A stretch of DNA of 64,000 nt from the NCBI RefSeq assembly GCF_900111325.1, contig NZ_FOGW01000008.1:62001-126000 (forward strand), written 5' to 3'. Made by a program: the position numbers and the translations under genes. The stretch comes from Lachnobacterium bovis. Its GTDB lineage: Bacteria > Bacillota > Clostridia > Lachnospirales > Lachnospiraceae. The notes under the pieces were generated by a model that did not search any database, was not told where the DNA came from, and saw nothing but the letters and a program-made list of their open reading frames with translations. Positions within the stretch are counted from its first letter, which is position 1. Each line of letters begins with the position of its first letter. Positions 17,440 through 26,932 of the stretch are shown piece after piece.

Positions 17440-17600
17440 CTTTATGCTATAGATAAAAATACTGTTACTTGTTATGCAGAGTTATTTGTGTTATAATTCT
17501 ATGGATTATGTAAAAATTGAAGTGAAAAGATAATAAATTGGTTTCGTGTGAGAATATCAAATCATATGAGCCTATTAAATATATAGAGAGGTTGATAAAA

Positions 17601-18584
17601 ATGAAATGGAAAAAATATACAATTGATACAACCACACAGGCAGAAGATTTTATAAGTATGATGTTATCTGATCTAGGTATTGAAGGAATTGAAATCGAAG
17701 ATAAGATTCCTTTAAGCAAAGCTGATCAGACAGAAATGTTTATAGATTTTTTACCAGAACTTCCACCTGATGATGGTAGTAGTGCGGTTAGTTTTTATAT
17801 CGAAGATGATGGAAGCGATCAATCTGAAATTCTTAAAAAAGTTAAAGTGGCTTTAGAAGATTTAAGAAATACAGTTGATGTGGGAAGTGGTGTAATTACT
17901 TCAAGTGAGACAGAAGATTTAGACTGGATTAATAATTGGAAGAAGTTTTTCTCTTCATTTTATATTGATGATATTTTAATCAAACCTACATGGGAAGAAT
18001 TAAAAGAAGAAGACAAGGATAAATTTTTAATTGAAATTGATCCTGGTATTTCATTTGGAACAGGTAAACATGAGACTACTCAATTATGTATTAGTCAATT
18101 GTTGAAATACATAAGAGGCAATAAAGAATATACACCAGAAGTGAAAGAACCAAAGGTATTAGATGTGGGTTGCGGAAGTGGTATTTTATCTATTATTGCA
18201 TTAAAAATAGGTGCTAAATCAGTAGTCGGAACAGATTTAGATCCAGATTGTATGATTTCTACAAAAGAAAATATGGAAGTAAATAATTTGGATTTAGATT
18301 TAGGTAAGTTTTACGTTGGAAATTTAATTGATGATGTAGAACTTCAAAAAACAGTTGGAACTGAGGAATATGATATTGTTGTTGCAAACATTTTAGCAGA
18401 CGTAATTATTCCTATGGCAAAGGTTATTCCAGATAGACTTAAAAAAGGCGGATACTTTATTACATCAGGTATCATTGATTTTAAAGAAAACGATGTTAAA
18501 AAAGCTATTGAAGACGCTGGTTTAGAAGTGGTTGAAATTAACCATAAAGGAGAATGGGTTAATATTACAGCTAGAAAAAATTAA
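17601..18584 (+). CDS. prmA: Ribosomal protein L11 methyltransferase
   Basis: PrmA uses SAM to methylate ribosomal protein L11. The 327-residue product begins MKWKKYTI, the usual family N-terminus. The start ATG 17601 is preceded by AGAGAGG at 17585-17591, and a longer GTG-initiated frame from 17538 is rejected. The catalytic domain has motif I DVGCGSGILSI, the acidic GTDLDP and the NILADVI motif. The order dnaJ-prmA-rsmE is widely conserved. rsmE follows after 16 bases. Confidence 0.96.
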   Translation: MKWKKYTIDTTTQAEDFISMMLSDLGIEGIEIEDKIPLSKADQTEMFIDFLPELPPDDGSSAVSFYIEDDGSDQSEILKKVKVALEDLRNTVDVGSGVITSSETEDLDWINNWKKFFSSFYIDDILIKPTWEELKEEDKDKFLIEIDPGISFGTGKHETTQLCISQLLKYIRGNKEYTPEVKEPKVLDVGCGSGILSIIALKIGAKSVVGTDLDPDCMISTKENMEVNNLDLDLGKFYVGNLIDDVELQKTVGTEEYDIVVANILADVIIPMAKVIPDRLKKGGYFITSGIIDFKENDVKKAIEDAGLEVVEINHKGEWVNITARKN

Positions 18585-18600
18585 TTTATGAGGTACAATT

Positions 18601-19335
18601 ATGCAGCAATTTTTTGTGGAACAATCATCAATAAACGGTAATAAAATTATACTTGACGAAAATGATATTAATCACGTTGTAAATGTTCTTAGAATGAAAG
18701 TGGGCGAAAAGATTCGTGTAAGTGATAATAAAAATGTAAGCTATTATTGTCATTTGGTTGAAATTTCAAAAGAAATGGTGGCTGCCGAAATTGATGAAGT
18801 AGATGAAGTCGGAACAGAATTGTATAATGAGATTTATTTGTTTCAAGGATTGCCAAAAGGCGACAAAATGGAATTAGTTATTCAAAAAGCTGTAGAGCTT
18901 GGAGCTACAAAAGTTATTCCTACTTCCATGAAAAATTGTGTAGTTAAATTAGATGATAAGAAAGCAAAAAATAAGCAAAAAAGATGGCAAACCATTGCAG
19001 AAAGTGCTGCTAAACAGGCAAAGAGAACGATTATCCCAGAGGTGACTATGCCTATGAAGTATAAAGATGCAATGAAGTTTGCTAGTACTTTAGATGTAGT
19101 GTTATTACCATATGAGAATCAACGTGGTATGGAAGCTACACGAGAGATAATAGGTAAAATAAAACGTGGTGCAAAAATAGGAATTTTTGTTGGTCCAGAG
19201 GGCGGATTTGCAGGTGATGAAATTACAAATTTGCCAGGCAATGTATCTTTAATTTCTTTAGGACGAAGAATTCTTAGAACAGAAACTGCGGGACTCGCAA
19301 CATTATCGATGCTGGTTTTTTGCTTAGATGACTAG
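18601..19335 (+). CDS. rsmE: 16S rRNA m3U1498 methyltransferase
   Basis: This 244-residue SPOUT-class enzyme methylates U1498 of 16S rRNA. It has an N-terminal PUA-like domain and a C-terminal knotted SAM-binding domain. Family motifs are FQGLPKGDKME, ELGATKVIP, the GPEGGF signature and SLGRRILRTETA near the end. It is cotranscribed with prmA. Confidence 0.96.
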   Translation: MQQFFVEQSSINGNKIILDENDINHVVNVLRMKVGEKIRVSDNKNVSYYCHLVEISKEMVAAEIDEVDEVGTELYNEIYLFQGLPKGDKMELVIQKAVELGATKVIPTSMKNCVVKLDDKKAKNKQKRWQTIAESAAKQAKRTIIPEVTMPMKYKDAMKFASTLDVVLLPYENQRGMEATREIIGKIKRGAKIGIFVGPEGGFAGDEITNLPGNVSLISLGRRILRTETAGLATLSMLVFCLDD

Positions 19336-19354
19336 AAAACGAAAAGAAAGATAG

Positions 19355-20518
19355 ATGATAAAAATGGAAGCATATTTAGATAATTCGGCAACTACTAAAT
19401 GTTTAGATAGCGTTGCTGAAAAAATGGTAGATTTACTAACAGTTAATTATGGAAACCCTTCGGCAATGCATTTAAAAGGAGTTGCAGCTGAGTTTCAAAT
19501 TAGAGAAGCAAAAAAGAAGATTGCTAAAACGTTAAAAGCAAAAGATAAAGAGATTCTTTTTACATCTGGTGGAACGGAGTCTAACAATTTAGCAATAATT
19601 GGAACTGCATTAGCTAATGAGAGAAAAGGTAAGCATATTATCACAACATCAATAGAACATCCATCAATTAATAATCCTATGTTATTTTTAAAGGAAAAAG
19701 GATTTGAAATTGATCATTTAGAGGTTGATGAGAATGGACAAATTTCTTTAGAAGATTTAAAAAATAAAGTAAGAAAAGATACAATATTAGTTTCAATTAT
19801 GCACGTTAATAATGAAATTGGTGCATTAGAGCCAATTTATGAGGCTGCTAAAATTGTTAAAGAAATTAATCAACAGTGTGTAATGCATGTTGATGCAATA
19901 CAGTCATACGGTAAATTTAAGATTGTTCCTGGTAAAAATAATATAGATTTGTTATCGGTTAGTGGCCATAAAATTCATGGTCCTAAGGGTAGTGGATTTT
20001 TATATATAAAGGATAAAACTAAAATTAATCCAATAATTTTAGGTGGCGGCCAACAAGATGGAATGAGATCTGGAACAGAGAATGTCCCTGCTTATGTTGG
20101 ATTAAGTATTGCTGCAGAAGAAGCTTATAATAATTTTCAAGAGAAAATTGAAAAATTATATCAATTGAAAAAATACTTTATTGAAAAAGTAACAGAGATT
20201 GAAGATGTAACAGTGAACGGTAAAAAAGATAGAGATTGTGCACCACATATTATAAGTGTGAGTGTAAAGGATGTAAGAGCTGAAGTTTTATTACATTCAT
20301 TAGAAGAAAGCGGAATATATGTTTCTGCAGGAAGTGCATGCTCATCTAATCATCCGGGCATTAGCTCAACTTTGAAGGAAATTGGGCTAAAGAAAGAATT
20401 GCTTGATTCAACAGTAAGATTTAGTATGTCAAGTTTTACAAAGAAAGAAGAGCTTGATTATGCGGTTGATAAAATGAAGGAAATTATTCCACAATTAAGA
20501 AAATATACAAGAAGATAA
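19355..20518 (+). CDS. Cysteine desulfurase (NifS/IscS family), partner of ThiI
   Basis: This PLP enzyme takes sulfur from cysteine to give a protein persulfide and alanine. In the 387-residue product, the PLP lysine is K206 in SGHKIHGPKG and the catalytic cysteine is C329 in SAGSACSSNHPG. It lies 9 bases before thiI, like the NifZ-ThiI pair of Bacillus, so it most likely supplies sulfur for tRNA 4-thiouridine. No IscU/SufU gene is adjacent. An alternative start at 19364 would remove three residues. Confidence 0.93.
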   Translation: MIKMEAYLDNSATTKCLDSVAEKMVDLLTVNYGNPSAMHLKGVAAEFQIREAKKKIAKTLKAKDKEILFTSGGTESNNLAIIGTALANERKGKHIITTSIEHPSINNPMLFLKEKGFEIDHLEVDENGQISLEDLKNKVRKDTILVSIMHVNNEIGALEPIYEAAKIVKEINQQCVMHVDAIQSYGKFKIVPGKNNIDLLSVSGHKIHGPKGSGFLYIKDKTKINPIILGGGQQDGMRSGTENVPAYVGLSIAAEEAYNNFQEKIEKLYQLKKYFIEKVTEIEDVTVNGKKDRDCAPHIISVSVKDVRAEVLLHSLEESGIYVSAGSACSSNHPGISSTLKEIGLKKELLDSTVRFSMSSFTKKEELDYAVDKMKEIIPQLRKYTRR

Positions 20519-20527
20519 GGAGAAATT

Positions 20528-21718
20528 ATGTATTCAGCATTTTTAATTAAGTATGCAGAAATTGCAATTAAAGGTAAGAATAGATACCTTTTTGAGGATG
20601 CACTAGTTAGTAACATTAAGTATAAATTACGTAATGTTGATGGTGAATTTTTAGTTAGAAAAGAACAAGGTCGTGTGTACGTAGAAACAACTGGAGAATA
20701 TGATTACGAAGATACAGTTGATGCTTTAAAGAAAGTTTTTGGTATTACAGGTATTTGTCCTGTTATTTTAACTGAAGATGAAGGTTTTGATAAATTATGT
20801 GAAACAGTTATTAAACATGTTGATAGCACATATAAAGATAAAAATATTACTTTTAAAGTTAATGCAAGAAGAGCAAGAAAAAATTATCCATTAAACTCAA
20901 TGGAAATTAATGCTCTTGTAGGTGAAAAGGTATTAGAAGCTTTTCCAGAGATGAAAGTAGATGTGCATAAACCAGACATTGTAATTAATATTGAAGTTAG
21001 AAAACAAATCAATATTTATTCAGTTGAGATTCCTGGTGCTAAGGGTATGCCTTTAGGAACAGCTGGAAAAGCAATGCTTTTATTATCAGGTGGAATTGAT
21101 AGCCCTGTTGCCGGTTATATGGTAAGTAAAAGAGGTGTAACAATTGAAGCAACATATTTCCATGCACCACCATATACAAGTGAAAGAGCAAAACAAAAAG
21201 TTGTTGACTTAGCAAAAAAAATGGCACGATATACAGGAAAGATTAATTTAAATGTTGTTAATTTTACAGATATACAATTATACATTTATGAAAAATGTCC
21301 TCATGAACAGTTAACAATTATCATGAGAAGATATATGATGAAAATCGCTGAACATTTTGCAAAGGAAAGTGGATGTCTAGGACTTGTAACAGGAGAAAGT
21401 ATTGGTCAAGTTGCAAGCCAGACAATGCAGTCATTAGTTGCTACAAATGAAGTATGTGAATTACCAGTGTATAGACCACTTATTGCATTTGATAAGCAAG
21501 ATATTATTGAAGTCGCTGATAAAATTGATACATATGAGACATCAATTTTACCATTTGAAGATTGTTGTACAATTTTCGTTGCAAAACACCCTGTTACAAA
21601 GCCTAATTTAAGTTATATCAAAAAATCTGAATTGAAGTTAACAGAAAAAATTGATGAACTTGTTAAAGAAGCAATTGATACAGTAGAAGTGATTAAAGTA
21701 GAGCCAGAAGAAATTTAA
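20528..21718 (+). CDS. thiI: tRNA 4-thiouridine synthetase ThiI
   Basis: This 396-residue enzyme adenylates and thiolates U8 of tRNA. It has an N-terminal ferredoxin-like plus THUMP domain (about 1-165) and a PP-loop ATPase domain with LLSGGIDSPVAGY. The short form lacks the rhodanese domain found in E. coli ThiI. Conserved cysteines occur in FEDCCTIF. AAGGAG precedes the ATG, and the preceding gene is the sulfur donor. Confidence 0.96.
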   Translation: MYSAFLIKYAEIAIKGKNRYLFEDALVSNIKYKLRNVDGEFLVRKEQGRVYVETTGEYDYEDTVDALKKVFGITGICPVILTEDEGFDKLCETVIKHVDSTYKDKNITFKVNARRARKNYPLNSMEINALVGEKVLEAFPEMKVDVHKPDIVINIEVRKQINIYSVEIPGAKGMPLGTAGKAMLLLSGGIDSPVAGYMVSKRGVTIEATYFHAPPYTSERAKQKVVDLAKKMARYTGKINLNVVNFTDIQLYIYEKCPHEQLTIIMRRYMMKIAEHFAKESGCLGLVTGESIGQVASQTMQSLVATNEVCELPVYRPLIAFDKQDIIEVADKIDTYETSILPFEDCCTIFVAKHPVTKPNLSYIKKSELKLTEKIDELVKEAIDTVEVIKVEPEEI

Positions 21719-21782
21719 AGACATATAAAGCCTTGTTTTAAGCATAGGTCGATAGAAAAGGCATAAAAGAATTTGAAAGGCT

Positions 21783-21814
21783 ATATGCCATGTATAACAC
21801 CATATATGGCATAT
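21783..21814 (+). other. Inverted repeat downstream of thiI
   Basis: ATATGCCATGTAT and ATATATGGCATAT form a 13-base stem around AACACC. No T run follows, so it is not a standard terminator. The rest of the 291-base gap between thiI and the HPr-like gene (21719-22009) shows no gene. Confidence 0.5.
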
Positions 21815-21948
21815 GGTCAAATGATGACTTGGGGTTGTATGTTGAGAAATAGATTTTAATTTAAAATAAAAGTTGTTTTTTATAGGTTACAGTTTAAATA
21901 TACAGGAAATGAATATAGAATAAGCTAATAAGAATTAGATTTAGGTAT

Positions 21949-21973
21949 AAAAAAAGACTCACAGAGTGAGCCT
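21949..21973 (-). terminator. Terminator of the HPr-like gene
   Basis: On the minus strand GGCTCAC and GTGAGTC form a stem around TCT, followed by seven T residues. Confidence 0.85.
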
Positions 21974-22009
21974 TTATAAAAATCATTCTTACAACTATGC
22001 TATTACAAA

Positions 22010-22243
22010 TTATTTAACGATATATTGGTCAAGTGCCTCTAAAATCTCATCAAGGTTTGTATCTGCATGAATTGCTAAGTCAATTGGTTTTGATAAATCT
22101 AATGAAAAAATACCCATGATAGATTTAGCATCGATTACATATCTTCCTGAAATTAAATCAAAATCAAAATCAAATTGAGTAATTGTATTAACAAATGATT
22201 TTACTTTTCCAATTGAATTTAATGAAATTTGAACTGTTTTCAT
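22010..22243 (-). CDS. HPr-like protein lacking the phosphorylatable histidine
   Basis: This 77-residue protein is of the HPr fold. The segment around Ser41, KSIMGIFSLDL, matches the regulatory Ser46 region of HPr (KSIMGVMSLGI). The N-terminal HAR motif with His15 is missing: the aligned stretch is NSIGKVKSF, and the only histidine lies near the C-terminus. It therefore cannot pass phosphate in a PTS but could be a target of HPr kinase or a Crh-like regulator (inference). It is monocistronic on the minus strand, with AAGGAGG upstream and its own terminator. Confidence 0.85.
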   Translation of the reverse strand: MKTVQISLNSIGKVKSFVNTITQFDFDFDLISGRYVIDAKSIMGIFSLDLSKPIDLAIHADTNLDEILEALDQYIVK

Positions 22244-22328
22244 ATTGAAAACCTCCTTAGTTTGAATCTTTTTCTAATTAAGATAGTAATAGTTTTTGGC
22301 AAAAAAGTCAATCAGAAATGGAGAGAAA

Positions 22329-23639
22329 ATGAAAAAAGCAGCATTACATAATTTAGGATGTAAAGTTAATTCATATGAAACAGAAGCAATGCAGCAGATG
22401 TTAGAGAATGCTGGTTATGAAATAGTGGCATTTTCTGATAAGGCAGATGTATATATAATAAATACATGTTCAGTTACAAATATGGCAGATAGAAAGTCTC
22501 GTCAAATGTTGCACAAAGCAAAACATAAAAATCCTGATTCAGTTGTTGTTGCAACGGGATGTTATGCTCAAACAAAAGAAGATGAGGCATTGCTAGATCC
22601 AGCAATTGATATCGTTATTGGTAACAATCAAAAACATGAATTGATTAATAGATTAGATATGTTTTTTGGAGATAGTTCTAATAATGCAGCTGTAGCCGAT
22701 ATAAATAATGAACCACAAGAGTATGAAGAGTTATTCTTATCTAAGACAGCGGAACATGCTAGAGCATTTATTAAAGTTCAAGATGGTTGCAATCAATTTT
22801 GTAGTTATTGCATCATTCCATACGCAAGAGGACGAGTTAGAAGTAGAAAATTAAAAAATGTACTTGCAGAAGTTGTCAGATTGGTTGATAATGGATTTAA
22901 GGAGATTGTTTTAACAGGAATTCATCTTAGTTCTTATGGCGTTGATTTAGAGAATGGTGAGAATCTTTTAAAACTTATTCAGGAAGTTCACAAAATAGAA
23001 GGACTTGAGAGAATTAGATTAGGTTCGCTTGAACCAAAGATTGTAACAGAAGAATTTGTTGAAAATATAGCAAAATTACCAAAGATGTGTCCACATTTTC
23101 ATTTGTCATTACAAAGTGGTTGTGATGCAACACTTAAGAGAATGAATAGAAAATACACAACAGAAGAGTATATTAAAGGCTGTGAATTATTAAGAAAATA
23201 TTTCAAGCATCCTGCTATAACAACAGATGTAATTGTCGGTTTTCCAGGAGAAGACGAAAACGAGTTTAGTGTTACAAAACAGTTTTTGAAAGATGTTCAT
23301 TTTTATAAGATGCACGTTTTTAAATATTCACCTAGAAGAGGAACTAGAGCTGAGTCCATGCCAAATCAAGTAGATGAACAAGTTAAAACAAGAAGAAGTG
23401 CAGAGCTTATTGAATTAGATCATCAAATGTCAAAAGAGTATCGTGATTTTTATATAGGTACACAAAAACAGGCATTGATTGAAGAAAAAGTAACTATTGA
23501 TGGAAAAGATTATTATACGGGTTATACCATGGAGTATGTTAAAATTGCGGTTGAGTCAGAAGAAGATTTGATTAATCAGATTGTTACTGGCAAGATTATT
23601 AAAGAAATCGCAGATGATATTTATTTGCTAAAAAGATAG
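22329..23639 (+). CDS. mtaB: tRNA t6A37 methylthiotransferase MtaB
   Basis: This radical SAM enzyme makes ms2t6A37 in tRNA. The 436-residue product has the MTTase domain with three cluster cysteines (LGCKVNSYE, NTCSVTN, TGCYAQ), the radical SAM motif CNQFCSYC, and a C-terminal TRAM domain. The start ATG 22329 follows GGAGAG and gives the family N-terminus KKAALHNLGCKV. An upstream TTG at 22296 lacks a ribosome-binding site. Confidence 0.94.
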   Translation: MKKAALHNLGCKVNSYETEAMQQMLENAGYEIVAFSDKADVYIINTCSVTNMADRKSRQMLHKAKHKNPDSVVVATGCYAQTKEDEALLDPAIDIVIGNNQKHELINRLDMFFGDSSNNAAVADINNEPQEYEELFLSKTAEHARAFIKVQDGCNQFCSYCIIPYARGRVRSRKLKNVLAEVVRLVDNGFKEIVLTGIHLSSYGVDLENGENLLKLIQEVHKIEGLERIRLGSLEPKIVTEEFVENIAKLPKMCPHFHLSLQSGCDATLKRMNRKYTTEEYIKGCELLRKYFKHPAITTDVIVGFPGEDENEFSVTKQFLKDVHFYKMHVFKYSPRRGTRAESMPNQVDEQVKTRRSAELIELDHQMSKEYRDFYIGTQKQALIEEKVTIDGKDYYTGYTMEYVKIAVESEEDLINQIVTGKIIKEIADDIYLLKR

Positions 23640-23721
23640 CATTGTTTTTTTTCTGTCAGTAGTATACAATATAAATGATAAGCTATTGTGGTAAAAATAC
23701 ATAAGCAAGGGCGTGAAAAAT

Positions 23722-23985
23722 ATGCAAGATATCAATAACACACAATTTTTTAATGTAGGTAAGGAACCTGAAAATCAAGTGAAAGAAGTTCTTAAGGTTG
23801 TATATGAAGCTTTAAAAGAAAAAGGATATAATCCGGTTAACCAAATAGTTGGTTATATTATGTCAGGAGATCCAACATATATAACAAGCCATAAGAATGC
23901 TAGGGGACTAATTATGAAAGTCGAAAGAGATGAGCTTGTAGAGGAAGTCCTAAAGGATTACATTAAAAATAATCAATGGAATTAA
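23722..23985 (+). CDS. ireB: IreB family regulatory phosphoprotein
   Basis: This 87-residue protein is of the UPF0297/IreB family (YrzL in Bacillus). In Enterococcus, IreB is a target of the IreK Ser/Thr kinase and affects cephalosporin resistance. Family features are NTQFFNV at the N-terminus and GYIMSGDPTYITSHKNAR in the middle. ATG 23722 lies 10 bases after AAGGG; a GTG at 23713 is too close to that site. It heads the conserved ireB-ruvX-DUF1292 set. Confidence 0.93.
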   Translation: MQDINNTQFFNVGKEPENQVKEVLKVVYEALKEKGYNPVNQIVGYIMSGDPTYITSHKNARGLIMKVERDELVEEVLKDYIKNNQWN

Positions 23986-24003
23986 TTCGAGAAGTGGAGA
24001 ATT

Positions 24004-24435
24004 ATGCGAATTTTAGGATTAGATTTTGGATCAAAAACGGTAGGTGTAGCGGTTAGTGATGGTTTGTTATTAACTGCACAGGGCGTAGAGATTGTGAGAA
24101 GAAAATCACAATCTAAACTACGTCAAACTTTGGCTAGAATCAAAGAATTAGCTGATGAATACGAAGTTGAGACAATTGTTTTAGGGTATCCAAAGAATAT
24201 GAATGGTACTGAAGGTGAACGTTGTGAAAAAACAAAAGAATTCAAAAGCATGTTAGAAAATAGAACAGGTTTGCCAGTAGTATTGTGGGACGAGCGTCTT
24301 ACGACTGTTGCTGCAGACCGTTCTATGATGGAATCTGGTATTAGAAGAGAAAATCGTAAAAATTATGTAGATGAGATTGCTGCAATTTTTATTTTGCAAG
24401 GATATTTAGATTATTTACATAATCAAAAAGAATAA
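24004..24435 (+). CDS. ruvX: Putative Holliday junction resolvase / pre-16S rRNA nuclease YqgF
   Basis: This 143-residue RNase H-like nuclease is of the YqgF/RuvX family and is implicated in pre-16S rRNA processing. Catalytic acidic residues are visible in LGLDFGSKTVGVA near the N-terminus, and the motifs VLGYPKNMNGTEG, WDERLTT and DEIAAIFILQ are typical. It sits 18 bases after ireB and 21 bases before the DUF1292 gene. Confidence 0.95.
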   Translation: MRILGLDFGSKTVGVAVSDGLLLTAQGVEIVRRKSQSKLRQTLARIKELADEYEVETIVLGYPKNMNGTEGERCEKTKEFKSMLENRTGLPVVLWDERLTTVAADRSMMESGIRRENRKNYVDEIAAIFILQGYLDYLHNQKE

Positions 24436-24456
24436 TAAAAGTTTATTGGAGATGCG

Positions 24457-24717
24457 ATGGAAAAAGTAATATTTACACTAGAAGAAACAAATGAAACAAT
24501 TGAATTTTTTATTTTAGAAGAAACTCAATTGAACGGTGTTAAGTATCTCTTGGTTTCAGAAAATGAAACAGGAGATAGTGAAGCATATATTTTAAAAGAA
24601 ATTCAAGAGCAGGACGGAGAGGTCACATACGAAATGGTCGATGATGACAACGAAGTGCAAGCCCTTGGTAAGATTTTTGCTGAGCTATTAGATGAGGATA
24701 CTAATGTAGAATTTTAG
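24457..24717 (+). CDS. DUF1292 family protein (YrzB-like)
   Basis: This is an acidic 86-residue protein of the DUF1292 family. The family pattern of short beta strands is visible: VIFTLEETNETIEFFILEE, then YLLVSE and a C-terminal acidic stretch. Its function is unknown. The position after ireB and ruvX is highly conserved in Firmicutes. In Bacillus an mltG gene follows; here RNase J lies in between. Confidence 0.9.
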   Translation: MEKVIFTLEETNETIEFFILEETQLNGVKYLLVSENETGDSEAYILKEIQEQDGEVTYEMVDDDNEVQALGKIFAELLDEDTNVEF

Positions 24718-24839
24718 ATGACGGGGCATAGAAGCGGAATAGGCTTCTTAATTAGATATTGTTAAAATAAAAAAAGAATATTTACCTAAGGAGCTGTTTT
24801 TCTGTTTTACTATTCCTCGTTTATTATGGAGGAATGATT

Positions 24840-26516
24840 TTGAAGAACGTAAAAGATGAACAGAATAAGAGCAAGCTAAGAATAATACCATTAGGTGGAT
24901 TAGGACTAATTGGAATGAATATAACTGCATTTGAGTATGATGATAGTATCATTGTTATTGATTGCGGATTATCTTTTCCAGATGATGATATGTACGGAGT
25001 CGATTTAGTTATTCCAGATATTACATATCTTAAAGACAACATTGATAGAGTAAAGGGATTTTTCATTACACATGGTCATGAGGATCATATAGGAGCAATT
25101 CCATATGTTTTAAGAGAAATTAATGTTCCAATCTACGCAACTAAATTGACAATGGGAATTATTGATCATAAACTTGAAGAACATGAAATGGTTAAGAGAG
25201 TTAAACGTAAAGTTTGTCATTATGGACAACACATTAATTTGGGATGTTTTAGAGTTGAATTTATAAAAACAAATCACAGTATTCAAGATGCTGCAGCGCT
25301 TGCTATTTATTCACCAGCTGGTATTGTAGTTCATACAGGAGATTTTAAGGTTGACTACACACCAGTTTTTGGAGATGCTATCGATTTACAACGTTTCGGA
25401 GAAATAGGAAAGAAGGGTGTTTTAGCGTTATTATGTGATAGTACTAATGCTGAGAGACCTGGTTTTACTATGTCGGAACGTTCAGTTGGAAAAACTTTAG
25501 ATAATATTTTTGCTGAACATAGACAAAATAGAATAATAATTGCGACTTTTGCATCAAATGTTGATCGTGTACAGCAAATTATCAATTCGGCATATAAATA
25601 TGGTCGAAAAGTTGCAATTGAGGGAAGAAGTATGGTGACGATTATTTCAATCGCTTCTGAACTCGGATATTTAAAGTTACCAGATAATATTTTGATTGAT
25701 GCAGAACAGCTTAGAAATTATCCAGATGAGAAGACTGTTATTATTACAACAGGAAGCCAAGGAGAATCAATGGCGGCACTTTCAAGAATGGCTACAGGAA
25801 TGCATAGAAAGGTTGTTATTAAACCAAAAGATACAATCGTATTTTCTTCTAGTCCTATTCCAGGAAATGAAAAGTCTATTTCAGGTATAATCAATGAGCT
25901 AATGTTAAAAGGTGCGGAAGTAATTTTCCAAGATGTACATGTCTCAGGTCATGCGTGTCAAGAGGATATTAAATTGATTTATTCTTTAGTAAATCCTAAA
26001 TTTGCAATTCCAGTGCACGGTGAATATAGACATTTATATGCACAAGCAAATATTGCGTCTGAACTAGGTTATGATTCAGATCACATCAAAATCTTACAAG
26101 CGGGTGATGTTCTAGAAATTGATGATGAGAGAGCAGAAGTAGTTGATAGGGTTCAAACAGGTAATGTTATGGTTGATGGCCTTGGAGTAGGAGATGTAGG
26201 TAATATCGTATTAAGAGATAGACAGCATCTTGCAGAAGACGGTATTATTATTGTTGTTATGACTCTTGAAAGTGGATCAGGACAAGTTTTAGCAGGACCA
26301 GATATTGTAACAAGAGGTTTTGTATATGTTAGAAATTCAGAGAGCTTAATTGATGAAGCAAAAGCACTCTTAGATAGAACTATGGATTATTGTATGGATA
26401 ATCATATTCAAGATTGGGGTAAAATTAAAACAGAAGTAAAAGAGGTACTTGGTGATTTTGTTTGGAAGGAAACAAAACGTAGACCAATGATTATGCCAAT
26501 TATTATGGAAGTGTAG
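24840..26516 (+). CDS. rnj: Ribonuclease J
   Basis: This is a metallo-beta-lactamase-fold RNase with endonuclease and 5'-exonuclease activity for mRNA decay and rRNA maturation. The metal-binding motif is THGHEDHIG, followed by the NHSIQDAAA, HTGDFKVDY and CDSTNAERPG motifs. The beta-CASP domain and a C-terminal domain follow. The best start is TTG 24840 (558 residues), seven bases after GGAGG at 24828-24832. The ATG at 24834 is only one base from that site and is unlikely. Confidence 0.96.
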   Translation: MKNVKDEQNKSKLRIIPLGGLGLIGMNITAFEYDDSIIVIDCGLSFPDDDMYGVDLVIPDITYLKDNIDRVKGFFITHGHEDHIGAIPYVLREINVPIYATKLTMGIIDHKLEEHEMVKRVKRKVCHYGQHINLGCFRVEFIKTNHSIQDAAALAIYSPAGIVVHTGDFKVDYTPVFGDAIDLQRFGEIGKKGVLALLCDSTNAERPGFTMSERSVGKTLDNIFAEHRQNRIIIATFASNVDRVQQIINSAYKYGRKVAIEGRSMVTIISIASELGYLKLPDNILIDAEQLRNYPDEKTVIITTGSQGESMAALSRMATGMHRKVVIKPKDTIVFSSSPIPGNEKSISGIINELMLKGAEVIFQDVHVSGHACQEDIKLIYSLVNPKFAIPVHGEYRHLYAQANIASELGYDSDHIKILQAGDVLEIDDERAEVVDRVQTGNVMVDGLGVGDVGNIVLRDRQHLAEDGIIIVVMTLESGSGQVLAGPDIVTRGFVYVRNSESLIDEAKALLDRTMDYCMDNHIQDWGKIKTEVKEVLGDFVWKETKRRPMIMPIIMEV

Positions 26517-26525
26517 GGGAAGTTT

Positions 26526-26921
26526 ATGAATATCAATAAGGTACTGTTTAATTTTATTAAAATTGCATTTAGTATTATGATAATTCTTTTATTAGTGTAT
26601 GTTCTTTCTCATTTTGCAGGAAAAGCATACGGATTTGGATACAGTCTTTTTAACGATGAATCAGTTACCAAAGGAGAGGGAAAAGAAGTTAAAATTGTAA
26701 TTAAATCTGGTATGTCGAATAAAGAAATAGGAGAGTTATTAAAGAAAAAAGGTTTAATAAAAGACAGTAACCTTTTTTGGATTCAAAGTGAAATGGTATC
26801 CTTATCGTCTAAAGTAAGACCGGGTACATATGTGCTTAATACTTCTATGAGTGTTGATGAAATTATCAATAAGATGATTAAGCAAAATGAAACTTCAGAG
26901 AAACAAATCCAGACACAGTAG
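26526..26921 (+). CDS. Membrane protein with MltG/YceG-type N-terminal domain
   Basis: This 131-residue protein has one N-terminal membrane helix (about 9-38). A LysM-like domain typical of the start of MltG lytic transglycosylases follows (IKSGMSNKEIGELLKKKGLI and KVRPGTYVLNTSMSVDEII). The catalytic domain is absent, so it cannot cut peptidoglycan by itself. The position between DUF1292/RNase J and trmR is where full-length mltG (yrrL) lies in Bacillus. It may be a reduced remnant or a regulator that kept the substrate-contacting domain. Confidence 0.85.
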   Translation: MNINKVLFNFIKIAFSIMIILLLVYVLSHFAGKAYGFGYSLFNDESVTKGEGKEVKIVIKSGMSNKEIGELLKKKGLIKDSNLFWIQSEMVSLSSKVRPGTYVLNTSMSVDEIINKMIKQNETSEKQIQTQ

Positions 26922-26932
26922 GAGAATGTGAA

